From Ovis canadensis (Eukaryota; Chordata; Mammalia; Artiodactyla; Bovidae), in assembly GCF_042477335.2 (NCBI RefSeq), contig NC_091255.1:21306501-21370500 (forward strand): a stretch of 64,000 nucleotides of DNA. The letters are read 5' to 3'. The position numbers and the translations under genes are program-made. Under the pieces are notes generated by a model, which had not been told where the DNA came from, did no database searches, and was given only the letters and a program-made list of their open reading frames with translations. Below, one piece after another: positions 31,700-43,002 of the stretch; position 1 is the stretch's first letter; each line of letters starts with the position of its first letter.

Positions 31700-32880
31700 T
31701 GGTGAAAACAAACTGAGGTGTCCTGGTGCTCCCGCCATACTGGGGTGCAGAATTGAGCTCTGCTCTCCAGAACTAAAGCCAGCATGGAACCTAGAAGTAG
31801 GCTTGGGTGTTCTTGGGGTCCGGAGCCCTCTCCTGCCCACCGACTCCTCTGCGGTGTCCGGAGCCCTGTCTAACCTTGGGCCTGCCATCTGTCAGCTTTC
31901 TGAGTCCGTGTGGTCTGGGTCACCTCCAGGACCACTCCCCCGGGGAGACAGCCGGGCCCAGGTGGCTCCTTCCTGCTTCATCCCCCCAGGCAGCAGGCTG
32001 GCTGTCCTCTGGAAGACAGGTTCACTTGAACCAGAGGGAATTGCGGCTGAAATTACCTGCCCAGGACGTACAGATGTGTAGTTGTCAGGCAACCCAGACA
32101 CTCACTCTCCAAATGAAGAAAGGCCCTGAGGCCAAGGCTGAGGCCTGCTTCTCTGCACGCGACCTCAGGTGCCAGGTACATAAGGGCTGCTCAGCTCAGC
32201 TAGTGTGGTTCAACACCGGGGAGCTGGGGCGGCTGAGGCCATGGGTACGGAGGGCAGCAGGGTCAGGGTGCAGCCGGAGGAGAGCACGGTGGTGGCTGAG
32301 GACACGACCTTGGCTGGCAGGCAGTGTGCACTTTGAGCTCCAGCTCTGATACTCGGCAGTGGTGTCAAGGTGGCCATGTCCTTAACTTTTCCAAGCCTTG
32401 GCTTTCCTCATCTGTAAACAGGGACGACAACAGTGTCCACGTGGGCGGATCGTGCACGTAAAGCCCTCGGCCCTGTTTCCTCGGACTTCGAGATGCTCTC
32501 ACAGCCGACATGGGGGGCCGACCTAGAGGTCAGGACACTGGACCCTGCCCTCCCACCACCCTGGCTTCAGTTCCCCCAGAGGCTCTAGGACCCCTTTTGG
32601 CTGCAAGACACAGTGTTTACCGGGGAGAACAGAGGGAGCTGGACGAGGCGGGGGCTGAAATGACGTTCCCAGGCTCCTCTTGTCAGGGTCTCCCAGCCAA
32701 TAGGGGCAGGGTCTCAGAAGGTGGGGTTCCCAGAGAACCCTACCACCTCCAGGGCTGGCATCTTTTTTTTTTCCCCGACAGAAGGTTATATTGCCAGTTT
32801 CCCCACCCGCCCCAGGCTGGGATCCTCAACTAGAGTCCCTCTACTCCTACAGGGAGGGCCGGGTGCCAGGGAGCCCCACA
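31700..32880. other. unique intergenic sequence
   Basis: Mostly unique GC-rich sequence with a MIR-like scrap near 32345-32460 (CCTCATCTGTAAACAGGGAC). The open frames here have no recognisable protein content. Confidence 0.5.
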
Positions 32881-32980
32881 GTTTGTAAATGTAATCAACC
32901 TTGAGGTCTCTGACTTCCACAGGTGCAATTAGCGTGCCCATCTGCTAATCCCTGATTAATGATGTTTACAAACACAGGAC
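32881..32980. promoter_or_regulatory. candidate forkhead/homeodomain site cluster
   Basis: Within 100 bp there are GTAAATG, GTGCAATTAG, a TAATCC (32946-32951), a TTAATGA and the palindromic forkhead-type TGTTTACAAACA (32963-32974). The block is AT-rich in GC-rich surroundings and contains no repeat. Enhancer function is inferred only. Confidence 0.4.
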
Positions 32981-32999
32981 TCTGCTCTCAGAGCTGCTC

Positions 33000-33430
33000 A
33001 GCACCCTCCTCCGGGGCCAGGAGGCAGGGGTCTTCCGAGCACCACCCCCCAGCCCCCCACCCCATGTAGCCCACTGCTTTAGACCTCCCCACCCAACACC
33101 CCTTCCATCCCCTCCCCCAGGCAGCGAGCAGAGCTGGAGGGCCTTCCAGAGCCCTGGCCCAGTCCTCACTGCACACAGGTAGAGCGGAGGCCCCGTGAGA
33201 ATGCAGGGAACCCAGAGGCCGCGGGGCTGGGCCCTTGCTCTCTTTCCTCCCCAGTTCCGGAACTCCCAGCGCTAGCCCTGGGGCACACACGCCTCCCTTC
33301 CTGGAGGAGTGGGCCTGGCCCCGGCGCCCCTAGGCCTCTCCCCAGACAGGGGGGCATTTCCACCCCGCCTACCCTCCTGAGAACTGCCTGGGTCCTCTCA
33401 CAGGCAAAGTAGCTAAAGCATCAGGAACAC
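33000..33430. other. GC-rich unique intergenic sequence
   Basis: C-rich unique sequence with no recognisable gene or repeat. Confidence 0.5.
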
Positions 33431-33437
33431 ACCTCTA

Positions 33438-33900
33438 GGGGACTTCCCTGCTGGTCCAGTGGTTAAGGATCTGCCTTCTAATGCCGGGGACGTGGGTTCC
33501 ATCCCTGGTCGGGAGACCAATCTCCCACGTTGGGTTGTTTTGTTTTTGTTGTTAAGTCGTTCAGTCGTGTCCAACTCTGCACCCACATGGCCTGTAGCCT
33601 GCTAGGCGCCTCTGTCCACGGGATTTCCCAGGGAATTATGCTGGAGTGGGTTGTCATTTCCCTCTCCAGGGGATCTTTCCAACCCAGGGATCAAACCCAA
33701 GTCTCCCGCATTGGCAGGTGGGTTCTTCTATCACTGAGCCACCACATGCCACCGGGCAGCTAAGGCATTGCACCGCGACTGCTGAGCCTGCTGCTCTGGA
33801 GCCCACGTGCCACCACTAGAGAACTTGTCCGCTGCCCCGCAGACCCTGCAGAGATCCCGTGGGCAGCAACTAAGACCCCACGCAGCCAAATAATGAATAT
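33438..33900 (+). mobile_element. CHR-2-type SINE interrupted by a Bov-tA
   Basis: The left part 33438-33531 (GGGGACTTCCCTGCTGGTCC on) and right part about 33744-33900 (CTGCTGAGCCTGCTGCTC to CACGCAGCCAAATAATGAAT) are one forward CHR-2-type element split by the next feature. Confidence 0.8.
33535..33745 (-). mobile_element. Bov-tA SINE nested in a CHR-2 element
   Basis: Reverse copy, GTTAAGTCGTTCAGTCGTG to TCTATCACTGAGCCACC. Its insertion postdates the CHR-2-type copy around it. Confidence 0.87.
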
Positions 33901-33909
33901 CAAACACAC

Positions 33910-34115
33910 AGAGACACTTCTGAGTCAGACAGTCCCGGGTCCACATACTGGGTCAGCCTCAGGCCCATCCCTTAACCTGATTTAACTGCAGTTGCTTCAT
34001 CTGTGGAGATAGGAACAGTGCCTTTCGTAGGGGTCGTTGTGAGCATAAACAATGGGATGTATAAAAAGGACTCAGCACGGTTCTGGGGACACAGTAGGTG
34101 CTCAATAAAGGTGAA
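33910..34115. repeat. MIR relic
   Basis: GTTGCTTCATCTGTGGAGAT, later GGGTCGTTGTGAGCATAA and the terminal AGTAGGTGCTCAATAAAGG identify a fairly complete MIR. Confidence 0.75.
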
Positions 34116-34119
34116 CACT

Positions 34120-36100
34120 TTCAGGGCAGCCGAAGTAATGATAATGGTGAGGACGATGATAGGAAAGGAGGTCTCTGAAGTTCCAGGATGTTCGGGGAGT
34201 TTCCTCCTGCTGCCCCCCACCCCCACCCCCAGGCTCCTCTGGGGGGAAGGACAGGTCCCGGCTCATTACTGGCAGGGGCTGGGGTGGAGGTGTCAGATTG
34301 GAATCCCTCCTGGGTCTGTTCGCAGCTTCTCTGTTTCATTAACACCTCCCTGGTGGTCTTCAGCTCATCCTGCTGGGGGAGGTGCTCCGGAAAGTTCTAA
34401 CTCCCTGGCCCAGAGCTCACTGCTCCGCGCTGCTAGGTCTGTGCTCAGACTCGTGTAGACAGAGCTTTATGTGGGAGAGAGGTGGCCGCTGGCCCGGAGG
34501 CTATCTCTGTCCCCCCACCCCAGGGTCCTGGGGGCCTGGTCAGGGGGGTCTGGCGTCTGAAGCTGCCCCTTGCTCCCCACCAGCCTCTCCTCCCCAGTGT
34601 GTCCCACCCAGCCCAGCCACTTCTTCCATCTTTTTGGATCTCCGTGACTGTGAACACGGCTTGGTCCTGGGCTCTCATCCTGACCCACCACTTCCTAGCT
34701 TGATGACCAGAGGCAAGTCACTCTCCTCCAGGACATCTAACCAGTTCTGCAAAACGGGGACACGACACCCACAGCCCGGAAGCCCACGGCCCGCTAAATC
34801 GGTCAGTTCTCCACAACGGGCAGCAGTTGTGATTTCACAGGGAATGACAACCACTCTCAGAACGATCATTCTACACCCCAGGACTTGGTTTAGCCAGCCG
34901 GGGGGTCGGGGAGCGGAGGCCAGGGTCCCAAGGACCTGTCAGGTTCCAGGAAGCAGGAGAGGGCATGAGCTTTGCCCTGATGAATTGTTCCAGCTCCGAC
35001 CGCAGACTGGGAGAGGGAGTGGGGCTAGTCAGTGAACTGGGACCAGGAGATTTATTCCTCGGGCTCTGGGAAGGCTGCTTCTAAACAAGGTTCCTCTCCA
35101 CTACACTCCAAGAAGGCTTCTTATGGAAATGCCTGTCCTTCGCCCCCCTCTGCCCTCTCGGTCACAATGGTCCATTTCTGAGGATGCTCTTCACCAGCTG
35201 CGGTGGCCCGGAGGAGGAGGGGCTGGGGAGGAGGGGGGGCTGGGCCCGAGCCCCTCTCCGCTCTCCCCACCCCCGGTCAGGCAGTCTAGTTGAACTTGAC
35301 CCCTTCTGCTTTCTCCTGCCACCTGTCACCCTCGTGGCCCCCCTCCGATGCGCTGCTTTTGGCTGGGGTTTGTGGATGTCAGAAGGGAAAGACTATGGAA
35401 AGCGGTACCTTCTGTGGTTTGTCTGTCAGCTCAAAAAAATGTCAGTGGGCTCAACAGTTTCCTTCAGAAAGAAGAAAATGAGAAGTCAGCAAACAAGGGA
35501 GGCAGTAACGGGGTTGGGGGGGCTTGCTTCCTTCTTGCTAGCAGCCTTAAGGCCCTTCCCCCAGCCTCTCGGCCCCCAGAGTCCTCTGAAGACCCTAAGC
35601 TCCCCCTCCCCTGCCCCCAGGAAGGCCCACCCCGTCCTTGAGTCTTTGGGGCAGGAAGTATTAACAGCTTCCTAGGTCCCCCACACAGGGCCAGGCACTT
35701 ACGGGGAGAGGGGGGCTAGTTTATAAACCATGAATGAAAAAGCAAATAGGTCCTGAGGTTGAAGACTAATTGCCTCCTGCTTCTCTTCGGTGGGGTGGGT
35801 TGTGGGGGCAAATCCCTGCCCCTCCACTTTTCAGAGGAGGCAAGATGCAAATGATCCCTCAGCCACAGCTGCTCTCAATTCTCTGAAACAAAGGAGCTCA
35901 TCGAAGGCTGAGGGGACGGTCTGCAGAGGCCCTCAGCCCTTCGCCCCGCTGAGATCCATCAGCACCCAGGCCCCGCGTGGAAGCCCCTCCCCTCGACGGG
36001 GGTACTAGCCGTGGGGCTGGATCTTGCTTAAAGCCCCGAGGCCAACACACACACCCCTCACTCACCGTGGTGGATGTGGGACCCGGAAGCCGGCAGCAGG
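34120..36100. other. GC-rich unique intergenic sequence
   Basis: About 2 kb with essentially no young repeats. It holds several long but compositionally trivial open frames on both strands and nothing recognisable as protein. The absence of SINEs is notable in this SINE-dense window. Confidence 0.5.
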
Positions 36101-36101
36101 G

Positions 36102-36150
36102 CTATGATGCTGATGATGGGAATGATGATGATGCTGGCGTGGTGATAGTA
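36102..36150. repeat. GAT/ATG microsatellite
   Basis: An imperfect run of GATGAT/ATGATG units abutting the following MIR. Confidence 0.8.
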
Positions 36151-36325
36151 CTAATGTTTATTATGTACGCGCCGTGTGCTGGCAGTTTTACGTGCCTCGT
36201 CTCCTTGAATCCTTTCGATGCTTTTGGGGTGGCCACCGTTACTACCTTTGCTTTAGAGATAGCAAACGGGCACGGAGGGGTTGAGGAACTTGCCCAAGGT
36301 CATGGTGGGGCAGTCAGAAGGGTGT
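36140..36325. repeat. MIR relic
   Basis: TGTTTATTATGTACGCGCCG, later TTTTACGTGCCTCGTCTCCT and AGGAACTTGCCCAAGGTCAT are core MIR landmarks in order. Confidence 0.75.
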
Positions 36326-36729
36326 AGGAAGGAGGGAGGAGCCAGGGTGGGCAGGAGAGGACCTGCCACCCAGGCATCCCCTCGGAGGCTGCCGCCGGGG
36401 AGGCCAGGCCACGGGGGTATGTGGCCACCCTCCCCACCCCTACACCAAGCCCCTCCGCGCATGCAGGGCCCCACCCTGACTCCCCTCCCCGCCTCTCCCC
36501 AGCTCTCCTGACAAGCTCAAAGCGGGGCATCCCAGTGCAGGGCAGCTCCACCCGCTCCCCGCTCGGCCGTGGGTGTTAGGCTGGGTGGGCTGCAGTGGGT
36601 GGCAAGGCTCCTAGAGACACCCAGACTTGGGTTTGAATCCTGCCCCTGCTCCTGTGTCTAAAGCCTTGGACCTGGGCTGAGTTTCTGAGCCTGTCTGCTT
36701 AGTTTTCTCCCTGTAAAACGGTGCCCACG

Positions 36730-36910
36730 GGACTTCCCTGGCAGTACAGTGGTTAGGGCTTCGCCTTCCAAGGCAGGGGGTGAGGGTTCGATTCCTGACG
36801 GGGGAGCTAAGATCCACATGACTCGTGGCCACAAAAACCAAAACACAGAACAGAAGCAGTATTGTAACAAATTCAACAATGATCTAAAAAATGGTCCACA
36901 TCAGAAAAGT
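36730..36910 (+). mobile_element. CHR-2-type SINE with extended tail
   Basis: Forward head GGGACTTCCCTGGCAGTAC with B box GGTTCGATTCC, then the tail CAGAAGCAGTATTGTAACAA typical of this artiodactyl subfamily. Confidence 0.85.
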
Positions 36911-36934
36911 AAAACGGTGCCCAAACTGGCTTTG

Positions 36935-37205
36935 AATATTCATTGGAAGGACTGAGGTTGAAGCTGAAACTCCAATACTTTGGCCACCTGATTCGAAGAG
37001 CTAACTCACTGGAAAAGACCCTGATGCTGGGAAAGATTGAAGGCAGGAGAAGGGGACGACAGAAGATGAGATGGTTGGATGGCATCACTGACTGGATGGA
37101 CAGGAGTCTGAGCAAGCTCCGGGAACTGGTGATGCACAGGGAGGCCTGGCGTGCTGCAGTCCATGGGGTCTCAGAGTGGGACATGATTGAGCGACTGAAC
37201 TGAAC
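36935..37205 (+). mobile_element. Bov-B LINE 3'-end fragment
   Basis: It includes ACTTTGGCCACCTGATTCGA and the terminal GAGCGACTGAACTGAACTGA. Only the last 270 bp is present. Confidence 0.9.
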
Positions 37206-38216
37206 TGAGAGTGGCTTTCTCCTGAGGGTGTGCTGGGGCTTGAAAGCAGATGCCCATGGCACGAGGTGGGTCTTCAGGGCTCTGGGTCTCCCCCCCCTCT
37301 CCTCCTCTGCTCTGCCTGGGTTCCCATGTTGCCATCCCGTCTGCTGTCACGGGGGGCCCCTGCCGCCTTTCCTCTCTAGGGCTACATCTCCACACACCGG
37401 ATGGCCCTCTCTTTGCCTCTCCTCTGGCTCCATCCCTTGGGGCTGATCGATGGCAGCCGCTGGTTATCGATTGGGGTGGGCATCCAAGGGAGGCTGCCGG
37501 AGGCCAATATTGATGGACAGGATCGGTGCCCAGGCCGGGGGGAGGCAGTTGGGGAGCCTGGAGCTGCAAGGCCCCAGGGCTCCGGCCTCTCCTGCTGAGA
37601 CCCAGGAGTGGGAGTCCGTCCAGCTGCAAGACCCTGCTGCTCGGATGGGAGTAGAGGGTGGGGCAGAGGTCTTCTGGGGACACACTGCCGAGGCTTAGCT
37701 CATGCTGTCATTGGACAAGTATTTATTGAGCATCTAGTATGGGTCAGCCAGGGATACAGCAGTGTGGGAGTCAGTGAAAATCAGTCAGTAAAGTTATATA
37801 GTGTGTTATGTAAGAAGTGGAGCAGGAAGAGGAGGGTGAGCGTGCAGTCTGAGGGAGGCGCCACTTCGAATAGTGTGGTCAGAGACTGGCCCCCCTGCAA
37901 AGATGACCTGTACACAAAGACCCGGGAAACGGAAGCAGTGAGCGCTCTGAGCTTTCTGTGCTATGGAAACCGAGAGAAGGGCCAGACGCCTTCTGGCAGG
38001 GCCAGAGCGGTTTGCTTTGGGCTCCCAAGGAAGGCAGGTGGCTGGAGTGAGGTATAAGGAGGGAAGGAGGAAAGGAGGGGAGCTGGATGGGGTGGGGGTG
38101 GGGGTGGAGGGCCAAGGTCAGGCACGGCAGGGCACACAGTCAGTCCAGGCTGAGAGGCCCGAGCAGCTTCCGCACAGAGTCTAGAGCATGACTCTGCTGC
38201 TCCAGCCATGTCAGGA
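37206..38216. other. unique intergenic sequence
   Basis: GC-rich unique sequence to about 37700, then an old mammalian repeat relic (TATTTATTGAGCATCTAGTA, family uncertain) to about 38000, then purine-rich unique sequence. No gene is supported. Confidence 0.5.
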
Positions 38217-38269
38217 GTTTCTGTTTATTTATTTTTGACTTTTACTGAAGTGTAGTTGAAGTATGTAGT

Positions 38270-38480
38270 GGGCTTCCTGGGTGGCTCAGTAGTGAAGAAC
38301 CTGCCTGCTGATGCCAGAGATGCTGATTCCATCCCAGGGTTGGGAAGATCCCCCTGGAGGAGGAAATGGCAACCCACTCCAGTATTCTTGCCTGGAGAAT
38401 CCCACAGACAGAGGAGCCTGGTGGGGTGCCGTCCATAGGGTTGCAAAGAGTCAGACACAACTGAGCAACTAAACAAGAAC
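38270..38480 (+). mobile_element. Bov-tA SINE in L1
   Basis: Forward copy, GGCTTCCTGGGTGGCTCAGT to GACACAACTGAGCAACTAA. Confidence 0.88.
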
Positions 38481-38714
38481 AAGAACAAGCATAGCTGAAG
38501 TACAGCTGACTTACGACGCTGCCTTAATCTCAGGTGTACAGCGCAGTGATCCAGTTGTACACATGTGTGTGTGTGTGTATACTTTTTCAGATTCTTTTTC
38601 CTTATAGGTTATTGCAAAATATCGTTCTCTGTGCTATACAGAAGGTCTTTGTGGGTTATCTAGTTTTATTTTATATATTTTAAACGGGTGTTTAATAAAT
38701 GGTTTCATTCACTT

Positions 38715-38985
38715 ATCGGCTGATATTCTGGCTGCACTGGGTGCTCACTGCTGGGCACGGCCTTCTGTAGTTGCTTCGGGTTGGGATGACTGGTTGCAGT
38801 GCGCGGGTTTCTCATTACGGGGCCTTCTCTTATTAAGGAGCTCAGTCTCTAGGGAGCCTGGGCTTCAGTAGTTGCCAGGCACAGGCTTAGATGCCCCTCG
38901 GCACGTGGAATCTTTTCCAACCAAGGATCGAACCTGTGTCCCCTGCACTGGCAGGTGATTCTTCACCACTGGACCACCAGGGAAG
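38715..38985 (-). mobile_element. CHR-2-type SINE in L1
   Basis: Reverse copy, ACTGCTGGGCACGGCCTTC through TTCACCACTGGACCACCAGG. Confidence 0.8.
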
Positions 38986-39023
38986 GCCGGTTGTCTATTT
39001 TATATAAGCCACTAAAAGCCACT

Positions 39024-39228
39024 AATGTGAAGTCGCTCAGTCGTGTCTGACTCTTTGCAACCGTGGACTGCAGCTTACCAGGGTCCTCTGTCCATGGGAT
39101 TTTCCAGGCAAGAGTACTGGAGTGGGGTGCCATCTCCTTCTCCAGGGGATTTTCCTGACCCAGGGATCAAACCTGGGACTCCCACGTTGTAAGCAGATGT
39201 TTCACCGTCTGAGCCACCAGGGAATTTT
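39024..39228 (-). mobile_element. Bov-tA SINE in L1
   Basis: Reverse copy, GTGAAGTCGCTCAGTCGTG to ACCGTCTGAGCCACCAGGG. Confidence 0.88.
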
Positions 39229-39990
39229 ATACATAGTATATGTATATGTTAATCCCTTCCCACTAATTTATCCCTCCAATAGTGACCATGTCCAAGGTCC
39301 TCCACTGACTTTGCCAGGAAGATAACGCTCTTCTCAGACTCTCTCAAATCCCTCGTCTAATTGGGGGTACTGAGGCTCAAAGACATTCAGCAGCTTGCCC
39401 AGGGTCATGCAGCTGGGAAATGACACAGCTGGAAATCAAAGCCAATTTTGTCTGATTCCAAAATCATTTCTCTTTCCTTCTTTTTTGGTTACCATCCTTA
39501 TCACTTTTATGTGTACATTCCAGGAGTTAAGTATTTTCGCACTGCTGTGAAATAGATCTGGAGATCTTTCCCATCTTACAGAATTGAAACTCTCTACCCA
39601 TTAAACCATCATTCCTCATCCCCAACCCCTGACGATCACCATTCTATTTTCTGTTTCTGTGAATCTGACAAGTTTAGATACTCATTGTAGTGGAATCATA
39701 CGGTATTTTTTTTTATGACCGCATTATTTCAGTTAGTACAATGTCTTCAATGTCCGTTCATGTAGCATGTGACAGGATTTCCTTCCCTTTTTAAGGCTGA
39801 ATAGTATTTCAGAGTATGTATTTACCATGTTTTGTTTATCCATTCATCAGCTGGTGGGCACTGGGTTGCTTCTGTCTCTTGGCTATGGTGGGTAATGCTG
39901 CATGGAACGTGAAGGTGCAAATCTCTCTGTGAGATCCTGTGTTTTAATTCTTATGGATATATACCTAGAGGGATTACTGGATCGTATGGT

Positions 39991-40202
39991 GTGTGCATGC
40001 TAAGTCGCTTCAGTCATGTCTTTCTTTGCAACCCCTATGGACCGGAGCCTGCCAGGCTTCTCTGTCCATGGGGTTCTCCAGACAAGAATTACTGGAGTGG
40101 GTAGCCGTGCGCTTCTCCAGGGCATCTTCCTGAGCCCGCCTCTCGTATGCCTCCTGCATTAGCAGGCATGTTCTTTACTACTAGTGCTTCCTGGGAAGCC
40201 CA
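39991..40202 (-). mobile_element. Bov-tA SINE in L1
   Basis: Reverse copy. The L1 sequence TCGTATGGT before it and TCATATGGT after it are a diverged target-site duplication. Confidence 0.87.
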
Positions 40203-40242
40203 GCTCATATGGTAGTTCTGTTTTTAATCTTTTTTCATTTGA

Positions 40243-40365
40243 ATGCTGGAGTGGGTTGCCAGTCCCTTCTCCAGGCGATCTTCTCGACCTAGGGACTGAA
40301 CCCACGTCTGCTGTGTCTCCTGTATTGGCAGGCAGATTCTTTTATCATTGCACCACTTGGAAGTC
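40243..40365 (-). mobile_element. Bov-tA SINE, head-side fragment
   Basis: Only the part from GCTGGAGTGGGTTGCCAGTC to ATTGCACCACTTGGAAGTCC is present; the 3' half of the SINE is missing. Confidence 0.8.
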
Positions 40366-40450
40366 CTCTCTGATACACAGAAGCTTTACATTTTGATGTA
40401 GTCTCATCTACCTTCTTTTATTGCCTGTGCCTTCATTGCCAAGTCCATCC

Positions 40451-41970
40451 AAAATGGTTGTTGTTGACCACTCCTGTCTGTCAACAATTCTGCTGACAAC
40501 TTTGGGTGAGTAGGAGGGATGGGGGAGGACAGTTGGCCGTGGTTGAGGAAATGAGGACGAGTTTAGCCAGGAGAGTAGGGGTGGTGGTTGTAGTGGGAGC
40601 AGTGGTCGTGGTATTCCAATTACAGAAGAGCTTTTCATGGGCCAGACTGATAACCCAGAGGGCAGGATGGGCCCAGTGGGAGGCCCAGGGAGTCAAACAG
40701 CAGCTCAGTCTTAACAGGATTCCAAAGATTGAATGGGGGTACTTTGTAGATAGTGAGCTCCCTGTCACTGGAGGAATGCAAGCACTCAGGTGACCACTCA
40801 GGCAGGATATTGCCAGGGGCTTCAGGCACATGATATTAAGATTGGGTTGATGGCCTCTGATCCCTTCGATTATTCAGTAGAGAAGGAGGAAACTCAAACT
40901 TTAGCCAGTGGGGTAGGGTAGACAGGATTTCAGCTGACAGATGTCCTCTGTTTTGTGCCTGGGGTATGTCTTATAATTTGGGGTTGAGTTGTGGAGAAGA
41001 TTCCCTGAGTTTCCGTCACTCTGGAGCCGGAAGCCAAGCTCTGACCCAGATGGCCCAAGTATCTGGAAGAGGAGACAGGTGACGATGTGGCACCTTCATG
41101 GCCTGCGAGGTGCTGCCTGCCAGCAGAAAGGGGAAAACAGACTTCCAGGCCTGGCAGGCCTTGGTTCAGGTGCTGCCTCGGGCATTTGCCACCTGGGTGG
41201 CTGTGGGTAATTTCTTCAACTTCTCTATCCCCACTCTCCTCATCTGAGCAAGGGGGCCATTGTGTCTCTTGCAGGATTTTCTGCAGAATGATGATAACAG
41301 GTGCTTCGAGCCAGGAAGCTGCTCAATAACTGCCCCTCATCACCCTCCAAAGCCAATGACCTTGAGTGGGCTGTACAACCCCCACGCTCTGTTGCTGCTT
41401 CCTGCTCTTCTTTGCCACGAGCAGCTCCTCAGACCTGGATGGGTCTCAGCCCCTCCTTCCTTCTGAGGTTGAGAGTCCAGAGTCCTGGATCCAGAATGCA
41501 GCCTGGCCCCAGCAGACCCCTAAGCTGGCCCAGGGGCCCTCTCGGCCCAGCAGACTGGGGCTGGGTGGCAGCCTGATCGCCTATCTGTTGGCCCTCTGTC
41601 TTGGCCTGTCCTGGAGGCTGCTGGCCCTGGAGCCTCCCAGCCGCTCGTTGCCCAGTCCCTCCCTGCCCTGTAAGCTGTGTCTAGCCCCATCTCCTAGCAC
41701 ACTGCACCCAGAGAGCTCCCACATCACTCCCAGCTCAGCACCCCTCGTTGGGGCAAAAACTCAAATCTCAATAAAAGTCATTGATTTTCCTCCAAATTTG
41801 TAGCGAGTATACTCTGAGGCTTCTTAAGAGAGTGAGAGGGCTAGGGAGCGGTCTTCTGGAGCCCCTAGCCCTCTCTGGCCCTTCAAGGCAACAATATTCT
41901 AGAAATGCCCCTGATTTCTGGGGAGTGAGTATTCTCCTATCTGGCTGACCCCATCTTCCGGGTTTGCGCA
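40451..41970. other. unique intergenic sequence with MIR scrap
   Basis: Unique sequence; a MIR-like relic lies at about 41195-41340. A 145-codon open frame (41366-41803) overlaps an AATAAA at 41770-41775 but matches nothing I recognise. Confidence 0.45.
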
Positions 41971-41974
41971 GAGC

Positions 41975-42130
41975 AGTGTGTGTGTGTTTCTTTGTGTGTG
42001 TCTGTCTTTGCATGTCAGTGTGTGACTGTGTGTCTATGTGTGTGTCCCTGGGTGCTGATGGTGTGTCTCTGTGTATCCGAGTCCATTTGTCTCTGTATCT
42101 GTGTGTACATCTGTGTGTGCGTGTGTGCAC
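41975..42130. repeat. degenerate TG-rich tandem repeat
   Basis: Irregular GTGTGTCTCTGTGT-type units over about 150 bp, probably a decayed microsatellite/minisatellite. Confidence 0.75.
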
Positions 42131-42237
42131 GCTTGCATGACTGCAGTATGGGGGATGGGGCTTGGCAGGCAGTTGAACTCTGGATGTTCTGCTGCCCATG
42201 GACCAGCCAGACTTGACTTGGGGTGTGTGTATGTGCA

Positions 42238-42451
42238 AGCTAAGTCGCTTCAGTCGTGTCTGACTCTTGGCGACCCCATGGACTGTAGCCCGCCAGGCTT
42301 CTCTGTCCATGGGATTCTCCCAGCAAGAATACTGGAGTGGGTTGCATGCCCTCCTCCAGGGGATCTTCCCGACCCAGGGACTGAAACCTCATCTCTTACA
42401 TCTCCTGCACTGCCAGGTAGGTTCTTCACCGCTAGTGCCACCTGGGAAGCC
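42238..42451 (-). mobile_element. Bov-tA SINE
   Basis: Reverse copy, CTAAGTCGCTTCAGTCGTG to GCTAGTGCCACCTGGGAAGC. Confidence 0.9.
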
Positions 42452-42738
42452 CTACGTGGGATAAACCAGTGGATCTGTTCCCAGGGGCCATGGACTGGGA
42501 GGGCTCTGGAGGGGGCATAGGCATCCCTGTCTTCTAGCTATCCCTGCTGTCCCACTGTCATCTTGGAAATGGGACACCTTGCTGGTTTTGTTGTTCCCCA
42601 ACAAAAAACTGGGGCTTGGGGGAACTGGTGGAAAAGATTTGTAGCCTGATGTTGAGTGTCTGAACTAAGAGCCCCAGGTGAGTGTGTTTGGAGTGGAATG
42701 GACATGCATTCACCCGAGCAAACTCTGGGGGACAGTGG

Positions 42739-42815
42739 AGGCCGGAGGAGCCTGGTGAGCTGCAGTCCATGGGGCTGTAAAGGGCCAGAGACGACTCAGC
42801 GCCTGAACAACAGCC
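42739..42815 (+). mobile_element. Bov-tA/Bov-A 3' fragment
   Basis: GGAGGAGCCTGGTGAGCTGC to CGACTCAGCGCCTGAACAAC; only the last third of the SINE is present. Confidence 0.75.
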
Positions 42816-43002
42816 ACATGTGCACCCGGTGAGTCTGGAGGGAAGGTTGGTCAGTGAGGACGCCAGAAAGGGGGTGTGCACAGAGAGCATCCCTGTCCGC
42901 CTGCGCCGCCTTCCCAGCAGAATCAAAGACTGCCTTAATGGGGATAAAGGTCACACGGGCCCTTTGGCTTTTGTGGTGTGGAGTGGCTTATGGCCTGGCT
43001 GC

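Larger units (their letters stand above)
38217..40450 (-). mobile_element. L1 LINE 3' sequence, antisense, split by SINEs
   Basis: L1 pieces in reverse orientation are visible at about 38217-38268, 38485-38700, 39229-39290, 39490-39990, 40203-40240 and 40366-40450 (landmarks CAGATTCTTTTTCCTTATAG, TTTATCCATTCATCAG, CATTGCCAAGTCCATCC). A MIR-like scrap sits at 39355-39445. Bov-tA and CHR-2-type insertions separate the pieces. Confidence 0.7.

Noticed and set aside
34003-35675. Several 100-217 codon open frames on both strands
   Set aside because: They overlap one another in different frames, are Pro/Ser/Gly-rich and resemble no known protein. The GC-rich composition accounts for them.
36102-36150. 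Short repeat cluster as a CRISPR-like array
   Set aside because: It is a GAT/ATG microsatellite in a mammalian genome, with no spacers.
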